The notes: generated by a model from the sequence alone, not told the origin. 43,248 bases of DNA from Synergistaceae bacterium (GCA_009783355.1 WRHH01000020.1:1-43248); one strand, 5' to 3'. Positions 33,657 through 42,105 are shown, counted from the first letter of the stretch. Made by a program: numbers and translations.

Positions 33657-35129
33657 ATGGAAAATAATGGAAAAACAATAGTAGTTAATCCGGTTTCCCG
33701 AGTTGAGGGACATGGCAAAATAACAGTTCATCTTAACGATGAGAATGCCGTGGATAGTGTACAGTTCCATGTCACGCAGTTCAGGGGCTTTGAGGTGTTT
33801 ACGCGCGGACGCGATTTTCGCGAGATGCCGGTCGTTATGCCAAGAATTTGCGGAATTTGCCCGGTAAGCCATCATTTGGCTTCCGCTAAGGCATGCGACG
33901 AAATTATCGGAGCTGATCTTACCCCCGCAGCCTATAAATTGCGCGAAGTCATGCATTATGCTCAGTATGTGCAGTCGCACGCTTTATCCTTCTTCCATCT
34001 GTCAAGCCCCGACCTTCTTTTTGGGTTTGACGCAGACCCTGCGATACGCAACGTAGCCGGCCTGGTAGAAAAAGACCCCGCGCTTGCGGTGCTTGGCGTC
34101 ACATTGCGCAAATATGGACAGGAGATAATAAAGACATTAGGAGACAAAAAGGTACATCCGTGGCATAGCATTCCGGGCGGGGTATCAAAATGCCTTACGA
34201 AGAAAGAATGCGATGATTATCTTAAGGAAATTCCAAGCGTTATTGAAGGCATAGAGAAGGCAATCGGGATAGCAAGAGATTATCTTGAGAAGAATCAAGA
34301 GCTTGCAAAAATGTATGCTACCGTTGAGACGGGGTATTTGGGGCTTGTCAAGAAAACTTACAGCTATGAAGAAGACAGTGAAAAAGGAGTTCTTGAGCTC
34401 TATGACGGGATACTTCGGCTCCGGGGCGCGAATGGTCGCGTAATTGACGAATTTGAACCTTTCGAATACGCGGATAAAATAGGCGAACACGTAGAACCTT
34501 GGAGTTATTTGAAGTTCCCGTTCTATCGCGCGTTTGGCTACCCGCAGGGCGCGTATCGAGTGGGGCCTCTTGCCCGTATTAATGCGTGCGACTTGATCTC
34601 AACGCCTAAAGCGGATGAAGAGTTGAGAAGGCTTCGTGAAGCAGGAAAAGATTCAAATGGAATGGTGCATTACACGCTTTATTATCACTATGCGCGCCTT
34701 ATTGAAGCTCTATATGCTGCGGAGAGGCTTGGAGAACTCTTTGAGGACAGAGACGTGTGTTCAAACGATCTTCATTGTCCGCAGGGCAACGAGCTTAACC
34801 CGGAAGGGGTAGGAATTGTGGAAGCTCCCCGCGGAACTCTCATCCATCATTACAAAGTCGATGAAAGAGGCGCTATTACAGCTGCCAACCTTATAGTTGC
34901 CACAGGGCATAATAATATTGCCATAAATCGCGGAGTGGAGCAGGTAGCGCGCGAGTTCATAACTGACGGCGCGAATGTAAAAGAAGGAGTCCTCAACAGG
35001 ATGGAACATGTCATCAGATGTTACGACCCATGTTTGTCCTGTTCGACCCATGCTTTGGGTAAAATGCCGCTTGAGCTTGAAATATTGAGCCCGGAGCGTG
35101 AGGTACTTAAAACTATCGTTCAGGAGTAA
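33657..35129 (+). CDS. hoxH: [NiFe] hydrogenase large (catalytic) subunit
   Basis: This 490-residue catalytic subunit holds the Ni-Fe(CN)2CO site. The N-terminal ligands are C65 and C68 in MPRICGICPVSHH. The C-terminal ligands are C459 and C462 in DPCLSCSTH. The 25 residues after His465 (starting ALGKMPLE) are the extension that a maturation endopeptidase normally removes, so Ni-dependent maturation is expected. VVNPVSRVEGHGKITVHL near the N-terminus is the standard family opening. The enzyme should make H2 from NAD(P)H or oxidise H2. No hyp maturation genes or hoxW protease are in this window. The stop is five bases from the uvrC region, so uvrC may be cotranscribed. Confidence 0.95.
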   Translation: MENNGKTIVVNPVSRVEGHGKITVHLNDENAVDSVQFHVTQFRGFEVFTRGRDFREMPVVMPRICGICPVSHHLASAKACDEIIGADLTPAAYKLREVMHYAQYVQSHALSFFHLSSPDLLFGFDADPAIRNVAGLVEKDPALAVLGVTLRKYGQEIIKTLGDKKVHPWHSIPGGVSKCLTKKECDDYLKEIPSVIEGIEKAIGIARDYLEKNQELAKMYATVETGYLGLVKKTYSYEEDSEKGVLELYDGILRLRGANGRVIDEFEPFEYADKIGEHVEPWSYLKFPFYRAFGYPQGAYRVGPLARINACDLISTPKADEELRRLREAGKDSNGMVHYTLYYHYARLIEALYAAERLGELFEDRDVCSNDLHCPQGNELNPEGVGIVEAPRGTLIHHYKVDERGAITAANLIVATGHNNIAINRGVEQVAREFITDGANVKEGVLNRMEHVIRCYDPCLSCSTHALGKMPLELEILSPEREVLKTIVQE

Positions 35130-35134
35130 TTTTT

Positions 35135-36616
35135 ATAGATAACATTCAACAAATAATAAAAAATCTCCCGAACCGTCCCGGCGTGTATCTTATGCGGGAC
35201 AGTTCGGGAGCTGTCATCTATATTGGGAAAGCCAAATCGCTTAAAAAACGTGTCTCATCTTATTTCAGGCATGATTTTGCCAATCCGCGATTACGCAAGC
35301 TAGTTGAGCAAATAGCGGACATATCGGTGATTCGCGCGGAGACCGAGGCTGAGGCGCTTGTTGTCGAAGCAAAGCTCATAAAAAGGTACTCCCCGTTCTT
35401 TAACGTTGACCTCAAGATGATGGATAAATATCCTTATATATATATAACAGCAGAAACATTCCCAAGGATTATCGTAACGAGAAAAACTCCCAAAGATAAT
35501 TCAAAGGACATCTGTTTTGGACCTTGGGTCAGCGCGGGAAATGTTCGCGCGCTTCTGAGGCTTGTCGAAAGATATTTCCCTCTTCGCAGCTGCAAGGCGG
35601 ATATACCTGTTGGAGGAAACCGCAAACGCCCGTGCATAGAACATTCTCTTGGTCATTGCTTGGCGCCGTGCGTTGGGTATTGCACGCAAAAAGAATATCA
35701 GGACAGAGCCGACGATGTCGTATTGCTTTTGCAGGGCAGGTCGGCCGACCTCGTTGAGCGCTTGCGCCGACGCATGGACTCCGCTGCCAAAAAGATGGAT
35801 TTTGAGGAAGCGGCGCGGCACCGCGACGCCATTCGCGCAATATGGAAGCTGAGCAGGCAAAGGGTAAATACTGCTTTGCAAAAGGAACTCGACGCCGAAC
35901 AGTTTGACGTGCTGACAAAGCTTCAGGAAACGCTAAATCTAAGCGTATTGCCGTGGAGGATTGACGCCTTTGACATATCTCACTCTTCGGGCAAAGACAC
36001 TTATGGTTGCTGCGTGGTATTCGAACAGGGGATGCCGAATCCGTCCTTGTACCGCCGTTTTAAGATTAAAACAGTCGAGGGAATAAACGATTTCGCCTCA
36101 ATTCAGGAAACCGTGGAACGGCGTTACAATCATGTGATAAAGGGAGAGGAGCCGTTGCCTCAATTGGCATTGATCGACGGCGGCCCCGTTCAGCTTGAGT
36201 TTGCGCTGCGCGCACTTGATGAACTAAATCTCGCGCTTCCCGTCGTAGCTTTGGCAAAAGAAGAGGAGCTAATTTACATCCCTGCGCCTGAAAAAGGAAA
36301 AATTGCTGTTAATAACATTCCGCTAAGGCTGAAAAATGATGATAAGGCGTTGAAATTGCTGCAAAGGATAAGAGATGAAGTTCACAGGTACGCCGTAACG
36401 ACCCATCGAAACGCAAGCGCCGTCAGATTTAAGAGGACAGCGCTCGAGGAAATCCCAGGAATAGGAAAACGCAAAGCGGCGCAATTGCTAGGAACTTTCG
36501 GCAGCGTCCAGCGAATTTCTGTTTTGGCGCCGGAAGAACTGACAAAAGTTCCCGGTATTGGCATTTCGTTAGCAAAGCAGATTATTGATTATTTGAACTC
36601 TTTGAGAATAAAGTGA
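35135..36616 (+). CDS. uvrC: Excinuclease ABC subunit C with a probable non-canonical start codon
   Basis: UvrC makes the two incisions in nucleotide excision repair. The GIY-YIG domain starts NLPNRPGVYLMRDSSGAVIY. A UVR motif at about residues 200-230 (KKMDFEEAARHRDAI) binds UvrB. An RNase H-like domain has IDAFDISH, LALIDGGPVQLEF and RDEVHRYAVTTHR. Two helix-hairpin-helix motifs (EIPGIGKRKAAQLLG, KVPGIGISLAKQII) close it. The conserved N-terminal motif begins before the first ATG (35183), and no in-frame ATG or TTG precedes it. An ATA at 35135, eight bases after AGGAG at 35122-35126, is the best start (493 residues); ATT at 35129 and GTG at 35174 are weaker. The protein is shorter than the about 600 residues usual for UvrC. 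The stop TGA is fused to a heptamer repeat. Confidence 0.85.
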   Translation: MDNIQQIIKNLPNRPGVYLMRDSSGAVIYIGKAKSLKKRVSSYFRHDFANPRLRKLVEQIADISVIRAETEAEALVVEAKLIKRYSPFFNVDLKMMDKYPYIYITAETFPRIIVTRKTPKDNSKDICFGPWVSAGNVRALLRLVERYFPLRSCKADIPVGGNRKRPCIEHSLGHCLAPCVGYCTQKEYQDRADDVVLLLQGRSADLVERLRRRMDSAAKKMDFEEAARHRDAIRAIWKLSRQRVNTALQKELDAEQFDVLTKLQETLNLSVLPWRIDAFDISHSSGKDTYGCCVVFEQGMPNPSLYRRFKIKTVEGINDFASIQETVERRYNHVIKGEEPLPQLALIDGGPVQLEFALRALDELNLALPVVALAKEEELIYIPAPEKGKIAVNNIPLRLKNDDKALKLLQRIRDEVHRYAVTTHRNASAVRFKRTALEEIPGIGKRKAAQLLGTFGSVQRISVLAPEELTKVPGIGISLAKQIIDYLNSLRIK

Positions 36617-36630
36617 GGAGTTAGGAGTTA
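36614..36630 (+). repeat. Short heptamer repeat fused to the uvrC stop codon
   Basis: TGAGGAGTTAGGAGTTA contains the uvrC stop (TGA 36614-36616) and two overlapping GGAGTTA units of the same family as the arrays near 5.6 and 24.7 kb. No complementary arm is nearby. The copy near 38390 has the same orientation, so the two flank the gene in between as direct repeats. Confidence 0.75.
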
Positions 36631-36689
36631 AAGGCATAAGATAAAATCACTATCAAATTTAAACGGTGTTGTTATTCGATTGTGATAAA

Positions 36690-36716
36690 ATCTCAAATGA
36701 TGAAATATCATTAGAT
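36690..36716. other. Small hairpin in the uvrC - AAA gene gap
   Basis: AATGAT (36696-36701) pairs with ATCATT (36707-36712) over a GAAAT loop, and ATCT (36690-36693) pairs with AGAT (36713-36716) after a two-base bulge. It lies in the 143-base gap before the AAA-ATPase gene and could be an operator or a weak terminator; it is not followed by a T run. Confidence 0.4.
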
Positions 36717-36759
36717 GTGAAACTGGCTATAGCGTGCTCGAAGCCGTAAGGAGGACATA

Positions 36760-38397
36760 ATGAATTTCGCAAAAATGAAGGCGAAGTTGCCGATAGGCAT
36801 CCAGACGTTCGATATAATTCGGAGTGAAGGATACCTTTATGTTGATAAAACGAAATATCTGATAGATCTCATTGATAGTGGCAGGGTTTATTTCCTTTCC
36901 AGACCCAGAAGATTCGGAAAATCTCTCACTATATCCACATTCGACGCCATCTTCTCAGGAAAGCGCGAACTCTTCGAAGGGCTGTACGCTTCGGAATTTT
37001 TTGAAAGGCCGGAATACAAAACGCACCCGGTTGTAAGGTTGGACATGAGTAATCTTACTACAGACATGGGGTCGGACAATCTGCGTTCTTCAATTCTCAA
37101 TCAAGTCATGGAAAACGCCGACCGGCTTCATGTGAATATCGAAACAACACTACCCGGCGATGCTCTCTCCAATTTGCTGAGCCGCGCGGCGCAGAAATAC
37201 AACGCTACTACCGCTGTCCTCATTGACGAGTACGACAAACCCATCCTCGACAGTATTCATGACATAGAAAAAGCTGAGGCCGTCCGCGATATACTGAGAA
37301 ACTTTTATGCCCGCATAAAAGCTGCCGACAGGCACTTATGTTTTGTCTTCATAACCGGAATCAGTAAATTTTCGAAAGTAGGAGTTTTTTCCGCGATGAA
37401 CAACCTTACTGATATCTCCATGAACGACAAGTATGCGGCAATGCTGGGCTACACGGAAAGTGAACTCTTGAGCTGTTTTGACGCCCATATCGGCGATACG
37501 GCAGCCGACATGAGCAAATCAAAAGAGTGTCTTTGCGCCGAGATACGAGAGCACTACGACGGTTTTTCGTTCGACGGCAAGACAAGGCTTTACAATCCTT
37601 TTTCTGTATTGAACTTTTTCAATGACCCGACGTTCAATAACTATTGGTTTGCGTCCGGAACGCCATCAGTGCTGGTCGAGTACGCTAAACGACACGATCT
37701 GGAAACAGAGAACTTCCGGGGCTTAGAAGTGTCCAAAGACTTTACGTCAGTGGCTGAGATTGAGCGAGCGTCACCGGAAAGTTTCCTATTTCAAAGCGGT
37801 TATCTTACAGTAAGGGAACGCAAAGGCAGAAATTTGATTTTGGATTACCCGAACAACGAAGTGCTTTCCTCAGTAGCTGACCTCTTTTTATATGGAAAAT
37901 ATAAAATCGCAGGCATTAGCGCTACGCAGAACAACTTGGAAAGAGCGCTTGGCAACGGGCAACCCGAAGAGTTGATAAAAATCTACAATTCATTGCTCGC
38001 TAACTTACCTTATGACATTTATGAACGCGAAGAACGAAAGTATAATGCAATGAAGGAGAAGAAAGATGATTACGCGCCGCCTCCTTACGCGGAGAGCTTT
38101 TATCACGCGCTTTTGTTCACACTGCTTTGGTCGTCGCGCGTAAATACGACGGCGGAAAATCACAGCTATTGGGGCCGAAGCGACATAGAGGCCGAGAAGA
38201 ACGGTCATCGCTATGTTGTGGAGTTGAAGGTCGCCGATGGAAAAGACGCGGCGAAGAGCGCAGCAGCGGACGCCATGAAGCAGATTCACGAAAAAGGCTA
38301 CGCGGACAAGTACGCGCAGGAGAGTGTAACACTAATTGCTATAGCTGTTGATAGGGAGAGACGCCGAGTCGCGGAATTTATTATAGTTAGGAGTTAG
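36760..38397 (+). CDS. AAA-ATPase-like protein with C-terminal PD-(D/E)XK nuclease domain
   Basis: This 545-residue protein of the AAA-ATPase_like (PF09820) plus PDDEXK_9 (PF08011) architecture begins MKAKLPIGIQTFDIIRSEGY, the family opening. The Walker A-like motif is SRPRRFGKS (residues 47-55) and the Walker B-like motif is AVLIDEYDKPILD (152-164). The nuclease fold near the C-terminus has D475, E488 and K490 (GRSDIEAEKNG, VVELKV). This family is abundant and often multicopy in Synergistota, Bacteroidota and gut anaerobes, but its function is not established. A good AAGGAGG site lies five bases before the ATG. The last residues Val-Arg-Ser and the stop are encoded by a heptamer repeat, and another copy lies upstream, so the gene sits between direct repeats. 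Confidence 0.9.
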   Translation: MNFAKMKAKLPIGIQTFDIIRSEGYLYVDKTKYLIDLIDSGRVYFLSRPRRFGKSLTISTFDAIFSGKRELFEGLYASEFFERPEYKTHPVVRLDMSNLTTDMGSDNLRSSILNQVMENADRLHVNIETTLPGDALSNLLSRAAQKYNATTAVLIDEYDKPILDSIHDIEKAEAVRDILRNFYARIKAADRHLCFVFITGISKFSKVGVFSAMNNLTDISMNDKYAAMLGYTESELLSCFDAHIGDTAADMSKSKECLCAEIREHYDGFSFDGKTRLYNPFSVLNFFNDPTFNNYWFASGTPSVLVEYAKRHDLETENFRGLEVSKDFTSVAEIERASPESFLFQSGYLTVRERKGRNLILDYPNNEVLSSVADLFLYGKYKIAGISATQNNLERALGNGQPEELIKIYNSLLANLPYDIYEREERKYNAMKEKKDDYAPPPYAESFYHALLFTLLWSSRVNTTAENHSYWGRSDIEAEKNGHRYVVELKVADGKDAAKSAAADAMKQIHEKGYADKYAQESVTLIAIAVDRERRRVAEFIIVRS

Positions 38398-38413
38398 GAG
38401 TGAGAAGTTAGTT
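38387..38413 (+). repeat. Heptamer repeat encoding the end of the AAA-ATPase gene
   Basis: AGTTAGGAGTTAGGAG followed by TGAGAAGTTAG belongs to the same GTTAGGA family. The codons GTT AGG AGT TAG end the AAA-ATPase frame inside it (stop at 38395-38397). The converging fusion gene stops at 38441, about 28 bases further on, outside the repeat. Confidence 0.8.
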
Positions 38414-38440
38414 GACTCATCCATAAACGAAGCCCACGTC

Positions 38441-39427
38441 TTATTTTCTATTACCGAGACTATTGCTTGGCGGGTATTTTTCTAAGTAAACAAAAGTCAG
38501 TCCGTCCGCGACTTTTTGTTCCTTATACTTCGCATATCCAAGGCGTTCATAAAGCTGAATGTTCCTTACGCTTTTGTCGCTTGTGAACAATTCATATCTT
38601 GCAACTGCACATTCGCGTTCAATCGCTAACATCAACTCTGTTCCGACGCCCTGCCCCTGTTTTTCTGGAAGCACTATCAATTTCCCGATATAAGCGGTGT
38701 TATTGTCCAAATATGCCCTTACAGAACCTACAATATTTCCTTCTTCGTCCACAGCTTTCAAGAATACTCCTTTTTCATATTCCTGCTTTACTTCACCAAT
38801 GGTTTGCTTCAATGGAGGTATTGAATAATCGTTGAGGAGTTTGGCTTCACTCTGGTATGCCAGATATTGCAATTGAAGTATTTGTTGTAAGTCTGCGCTT
38901 TGCGCTTCAGTAATCATCATTTTCATATTCTTATTTACATTCTCAAAAACGGCGAAGTTGTATTCTATCTCACGAAAGAAATTTGTCTCGGAAGTGTCTA
39001 CAAGCTTCCAATTTGGCATGGCGTCTAAATTCGGGAAAAATTTGTCTGCTTTTTGGGGAGAATTAGTCTTGATTTTAGTTACATAGGCAGTGGAACAATA
39101 TGGCAAAAATTGTTCATATATTGATTGTCCGCCAATAATAAAGACATCTTCTGCGCAGCACATATTTGAAATGTAAATTATGTCCTTTAATGAATTACAT
39201 ACGAGAGCTCCCCGAATTCTTAAATTAGTATCCTTTGACATTACAATATTGACGCGGTCTTTGAGCGGTTTTAAGCCGGGCAACGATTTGTAAGTACTAT
39301 TCCCCATAATAACAACTTTACCCAAGGTTTTTTGTTTAAAGTAAGCCATATCCTCCGGGATTTTTGATAAAAGTTCCCCGTCACATCCAATTCCCCATTC
39401 TTCGTTGACTGCAACTATCAGATTCAA
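38441..39427 (-). CDS. Dihydrofolate reductase fused to a GNAT acetyltransferase
   Basis: This 328-residue protein has two complete domains. Residues 1-165 are dihydrofolate reductase: MNLIVAVNEEWGIGCDGELL, PEDMAYFK with the substrate-binding acid D26, VVIMGNSTYKSLPG and VFIIGGQSIYEQFLPYC. Residues about 168-328 are a GNAT domain (MKMMITEAQSADLQQILQLQ) with acetyl-CoA loop LIVLPEKQGQGVGTELML and end NIQLYERLGYAKYKEQ. The frame runs through without a stop at the junction (FENVNKNMKMM). The reductase regenerates tetrahydrofolate after the thymidylate synthase encoded just upstream. The acetyl acceptor is unknown. The start is TTG at 39425-39427 with a weak GGATGG site. The fusion may derive from loss of a stop between two genes. 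Confidence 0.9.
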   Translation of the reverse strand: MNLIVAVNEEWGIGCDGELLSKIPEDMAYFKQKTLGKVVIMGNSTYKSLPGLKPLKDRVNIVMSKDTNLRIRGALVCNSLKDIIYISNMCCAEDVFIIGGQSIYEQFLPYCSTAYVTKIKTNSPQKADKFFPNLDAMPNWKLVDTSETNFFREIEYNFAVFENVNKNMKMMITEAQSADLQQILQLQYLAYQSEAKLLNDYSIPPLKQTIGEVKQEYEKGVFLKAVDEEGNIVGSVRAYLDNNTAYIGKLIVLPEKQGQGVGTELMLAIERECAVARYELFTSDKSVRNIQLYERLGYAKYKEQKVADGLTFVYLEKYPPSNSLGNRK

Positions 39428-39449
39428 TTTTCATTACCATCCATATATA

Positions 39450-40280
39450 CTAAATCGCAACGGGAATTCTTTTTTCTATGTCGTTATATTTATAGTCGGT
39501 TAGCTTAAAGCTGTCAACGCCGAAATGATAGAAGTTGTCGATAGTTTCGTCGATATGAAAACGAGGCGCGGGGTACTGCGGATTCTCCAGTATTGATTCT
39601 ATAATTGGAACGTGCCTGTCGTATATATGCGCGTCAGCGATAACATGCACCAGTTCACCCGCTTGCAAATTGCTGACTTGAGCAAACATATGAACTAATA
39701 CCGCGTATTGGCATACATTCCAATTATTCGCCACCAGCATGTCTTGAGAACGCTGATTCAGCACTACATTCAGGCAGTTGTTTATAACGTTAAAAGTAAG
39801 GCTGTATGCACAGGGATACAAGTTCATTTCATGCAGGTCATTGTGGTTATAAATATTCGTAATAATTCTCCTGCTGTATGGGTTGTTCTTAAGATCGAAA
39901 ATGACTCGGTCTACCTGATCGTACCAACCTTCGTGGTATTGATGCTTTATTGCCAGTTGATATCCATACGCCTTCCCGATTGAACCGCTGCTGTCAGCCC
40001 AAGAATCCCAGATATGGCTATTTAAGTCTTTTATATTATTTGACTTTGTTTTCCAAATCCATAACAGCTCGTCTATCAAAGATTTGAACGCTGTCTTTCT
40101 GAGTGTTAATATTGGAAACTCGCTGGAAATATCGTATCTGTTGACAATGCAGAAACTCTTGAACGTATAGGCAGGAGTTCCGTCTTCCCAATGGGCGCGC
40201 ACGATTTGATCTTTATCGCTAAAACCTTCAGACAAAATTTGTTTACAGTTGCTAATGAAAATTCCATCAGCCTTGCTCAT
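39450..40280 (-). CDS. thyA: Thymidylate synthase ThyA
   Basis: This 276-residue protein makes dTMP from dUMP and methylenetetrahydrofolate (EC 2.1.1.45), releasing dihydrofolate for the fused reductase downstream. The catalytic Cys157 is in MNLYPCAYSLTFNV. The usual bacterial PPCH is here YPCAY, as in a subgroup that also carries LNQRSQDMLVANNWNVCQYA and HVIADAHIYDRHVP. Arginines binding the phosphate lie in NPYSRRIITNIYN. The ATG has AGGAAGGAC upstream and overlaps the end of the regulator gene by 14 bases. The stop is 22 bases before the reductase fusion gene. Length and motifs are complete. Confidence 0.94.
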   Translation of the reverse strand: MSKADGIFISNCKQILSEGFSDKDQIVRAHWEDGTPAYTFKSFCIVNRYDISSEFPILTLRKTAFKSLIDELLWIWKTKSNNIKDLNSHIWDSWADSSGSIGKAYGYQLAIKHQYHEGWYDQVDRVIFDLKNNPYSRRIITNIYNHNDLHEMNLYPCAYSLTFNVINNCLNVVLNQRSQDMLVANNWNVCQYAVLVHMFAQVSNLQAGELVHVIADAHIYDRHVPIIESILENPQYPAPRFHIDETIDNFYHFGVDSFKLTDYKYNDIEKRIPVAI

Positions 40281-41001
40281 GCTGTCCTTCCTTTCTGATT
40301 TCTTCTTTACTTTTTAAACTCCTGAATTTTTTCAGCATTAACCTCAACACGTCGGGCGCCAGTTTCGCAAAACTATTCTCCCAAGCGTAGACGGCAACTT
40401 GAGTTCTGTCTTGTAATTCTAGTTTTCTGAGGAGATGGCTTGTATGGTTTCTTACGGTACGCTCTGTAATGTACATTATTTTTGCTATTTCCAGATTCTC
40501 GTATCCTTGCGCTATTAAGTACAATATATCCAGTTCACGTGCTGAAAGTTGTTTTAGTTTAATGATTTCTGTTTGATCTTCAAAAGATAAGGCGGGGTCA
40601 ACGTATCTCTTTTTCAGAGCAACGCATCTAATTGCAGACAAAAGCTCCATCCTGCCGGATGTCGCCAGCACAATACCGTTTATTCCTCTTGCCAACATTA
40701 AAGAACAAAATATGTTGTTCGGTATAGTTTCAATTATTATCTGCGTGTCGCGCCGTATATCCTTGATACTTAGCGCTTCAAGAGCCAAAAAGAAATGACG
40801 GCCCGGCATTATCAGTATTTCCGGTTTACTTGTTCTCAAATGCGTTAAGACATCTTCCTGTCTTCCGATGCTGCCGACTATTTCCAAGTCAGATTCCTTT
40901 TCCAGAAGACATTTAAGTCCCTCGCGCAAAATTTTACGTTCGTCAAATATGATGATGCGTATTCTTTTACCTGTCGAACGTATTCCCGAAGACGCGTTCA
41001 A
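40267..41001 (-). CDS. LuxR/NarL-type transcription regulator with a degenerate receiver domain
   Basis: This 244-residue protein has the layout of a NarL-type response regulator. The receiver-like domain at residues 12-125 keeps the acidic pair D20-E21 (RIIIFDERKILREGLKCLLE). The phosphoacceptor Asp is missing: the segment reads PEILIMPGRHF. The conserved Lys after the last strand is also absent (GINGIVLATSG). The LuxR helix-turn-helix at about 150-210 is intact (LSARELDILYLIAQGYENLE, TERTVRNHTSHLLRKLEL). It is therefore probably not controlled by ordinary phosphorylation. The start is TTG at 41001, with AAAAAGG overlapping the butyrate kinase stop. The end overlaps thyA, so it is part of the operon. 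No sensor kinase is nearby. Confidence 0.87.
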   Translation of the reverse strand: MNASSGIRSTGKRIRIIIFDERKILREGLKCLLEKESDLEIVGSIGRQEDVLTHLRTSKPEILIMPGRHFFLALEALSIKDIRRDTQIIIETIPNNIFCSLMLARGINGIVLATSGRMELLSAIRCVALKKRYVDPALSFEDQTEIIKLKQLSARELDILYLIAQGYENLEIAKIMYITERTVRNHTSHLLRKLELQDRTQVAVYAWENSFAKLAPDVLRLMLKKFRSLKSKEEIRKEGQHEQG

Positions 41002-41016
41002 AATGTTTTTGCCTTT

Positions 41017-42087
41017 TTAGCTGTAAATTTGAGCTGATTCCTTGCCTTTAAGAACCCTTAAAGCTCCTTCAGCAAGGGCTTGCATCTCGTCCTCGCCGGG
41101 GAATATTTCAACCGGCGCAATAAATGAAACCCTACTCGTTATTTCTTCGCATAATTTTACGCTGTAAGCGAGGCCTCCCGTCAGTAATATGCTGTCGACT
41201 CTACCTTTCAATACTGCAGCGCAGCTTCCTATTTCTTTTGATATTTGAAAACACAGAGCGTTGAACATGAGCTCTGCGTGGGAATCTCCGTTTGCTATTC
41301 TCTTTTCGACTTCACGTAAATCATTTGTTCCAAGGTGGGCTACTAATCCGCCATTCCCAACTAATTTCTTTTCTATTTCCTTTTGAGTATGCTTACCGCT
41401 GAAACAGAGCGATACCAGTTTCCCTGCCGGAAGCGCCCCGCTGCGTTCGGGAGACATCGGACCTTCTCCGTCAAGCCCGTTGCTGACGTCAATTACCCGT
41501 CCGTTTTCATGCGCGCCGACCGAGACTCCGCCGCCCATATGCGCTACTATGAAATTGCAATTCTGAACGGGCTTTCCCATTTTTACAGCTGCCCTTCGCG
41601 CGACGGCTTTTTGGTTCAAAGCATGAAATATTGAGCGGCGGTTAATTTCCGGTAATCCTGAAATCCTCGCTTCTTCTACCAATTCATCAACAACGACCGG
41701 ATCTACGATGAACGATTTTGCTTTTCCTCCTCCCGCTGCTGCAAAACGGGCGGCAAGCGGCGCGCCAAGGTTGCTGGCGTGAGAGCCGTGTTGAGATGCT
41801 AAAAGCTCCTCAATCATTTTTTCATTTATTTCATATGTTCCGCCCTTTATTGGGCTTAAAAGTCCTCCTCTCCCAACAACGGCGTCAAAATCTTCAGGAG
41901 AAACTCCTTTTTCATCAAGTATTCTATTTATCGCATCGAATCGAAATTCTTCCTGAGAACCAATACTTTCAAATTTGCTTATGACATCAGTGTCGTAACG
42001 CTGAGTTTCGCTCCATATTTCTTTATCGTCTTCATACAGCGCTACTTTTGTGCTTGTTGAACCTGGATTGATTATAAACAGTTTCAT
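41017..42087 (-). CDS. buk: Butyrate kinase
   Basis: This 356-residue protein of the acetokinase family (EC 2.7.2.7) phosphorylates butyrate or branched short-chain acids, or runs backwards to make ATP from acyl phosphate. Typical segments are MKLFIINPGSTSTKVALYED, VVGRGGLLSPIKGGTYEIN, HASNLGAPLAARFA, NFIVAHMGGGVSVGAHENGR, LDGEGPMSPERSGALP and VDSILLTGGLAYS. AAGGAGTGAG precedes the ATG. The gene is 18 bases after the decarboxylase and 15 before the regulator start. No phosphotransbutyrylase gene is in the window. In amino-acid fermenters Buk-type enzymes often serve isobutyrate or isovalerate metabolism, so the true substrate is open. Confidence 0.93.
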   Translation of the reverse strand: MKLFIINPGSTSTKVALYEDDKEIWSETQRYDTDVISKFESIGSQEEFRFDAINRILDEKGVSPEDFDAVVGRGGLLSPIKGGTYEINEKMIEELLASQHGSHASNLGAPLAARFAAAGGGKAKSFIVDPVVVDELVEEARISGLPEINRRSIFHALNQKAVARRAAVKMGKPVQNCNFIVAHMGGGVSVGAHENGRVIDVSNGLDGEGPMSPERSGALPAGKLVSLCFSGKHTQKEIEKKLVGNGGLVAHLGTNDLREVEKRIANGDSHAELMFNALCFQISKEIGSCAAVLKGRVDSILLTGGLAYSVKLCEEITSRVSFIAPVEIFPGEDEMQALAEGALRVLKGKESAQIYS

Positions 42088-42105
42088 TATTAACTCACTC
42101 CTTCG

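Noticed and set aside
36760-38397. AAA-ATPase/nuclease gene as an anti-phage defence system
   Set aside because: The architecture is compatible, but there are no defence neighbours and no known activity for the family, so the role was left open.
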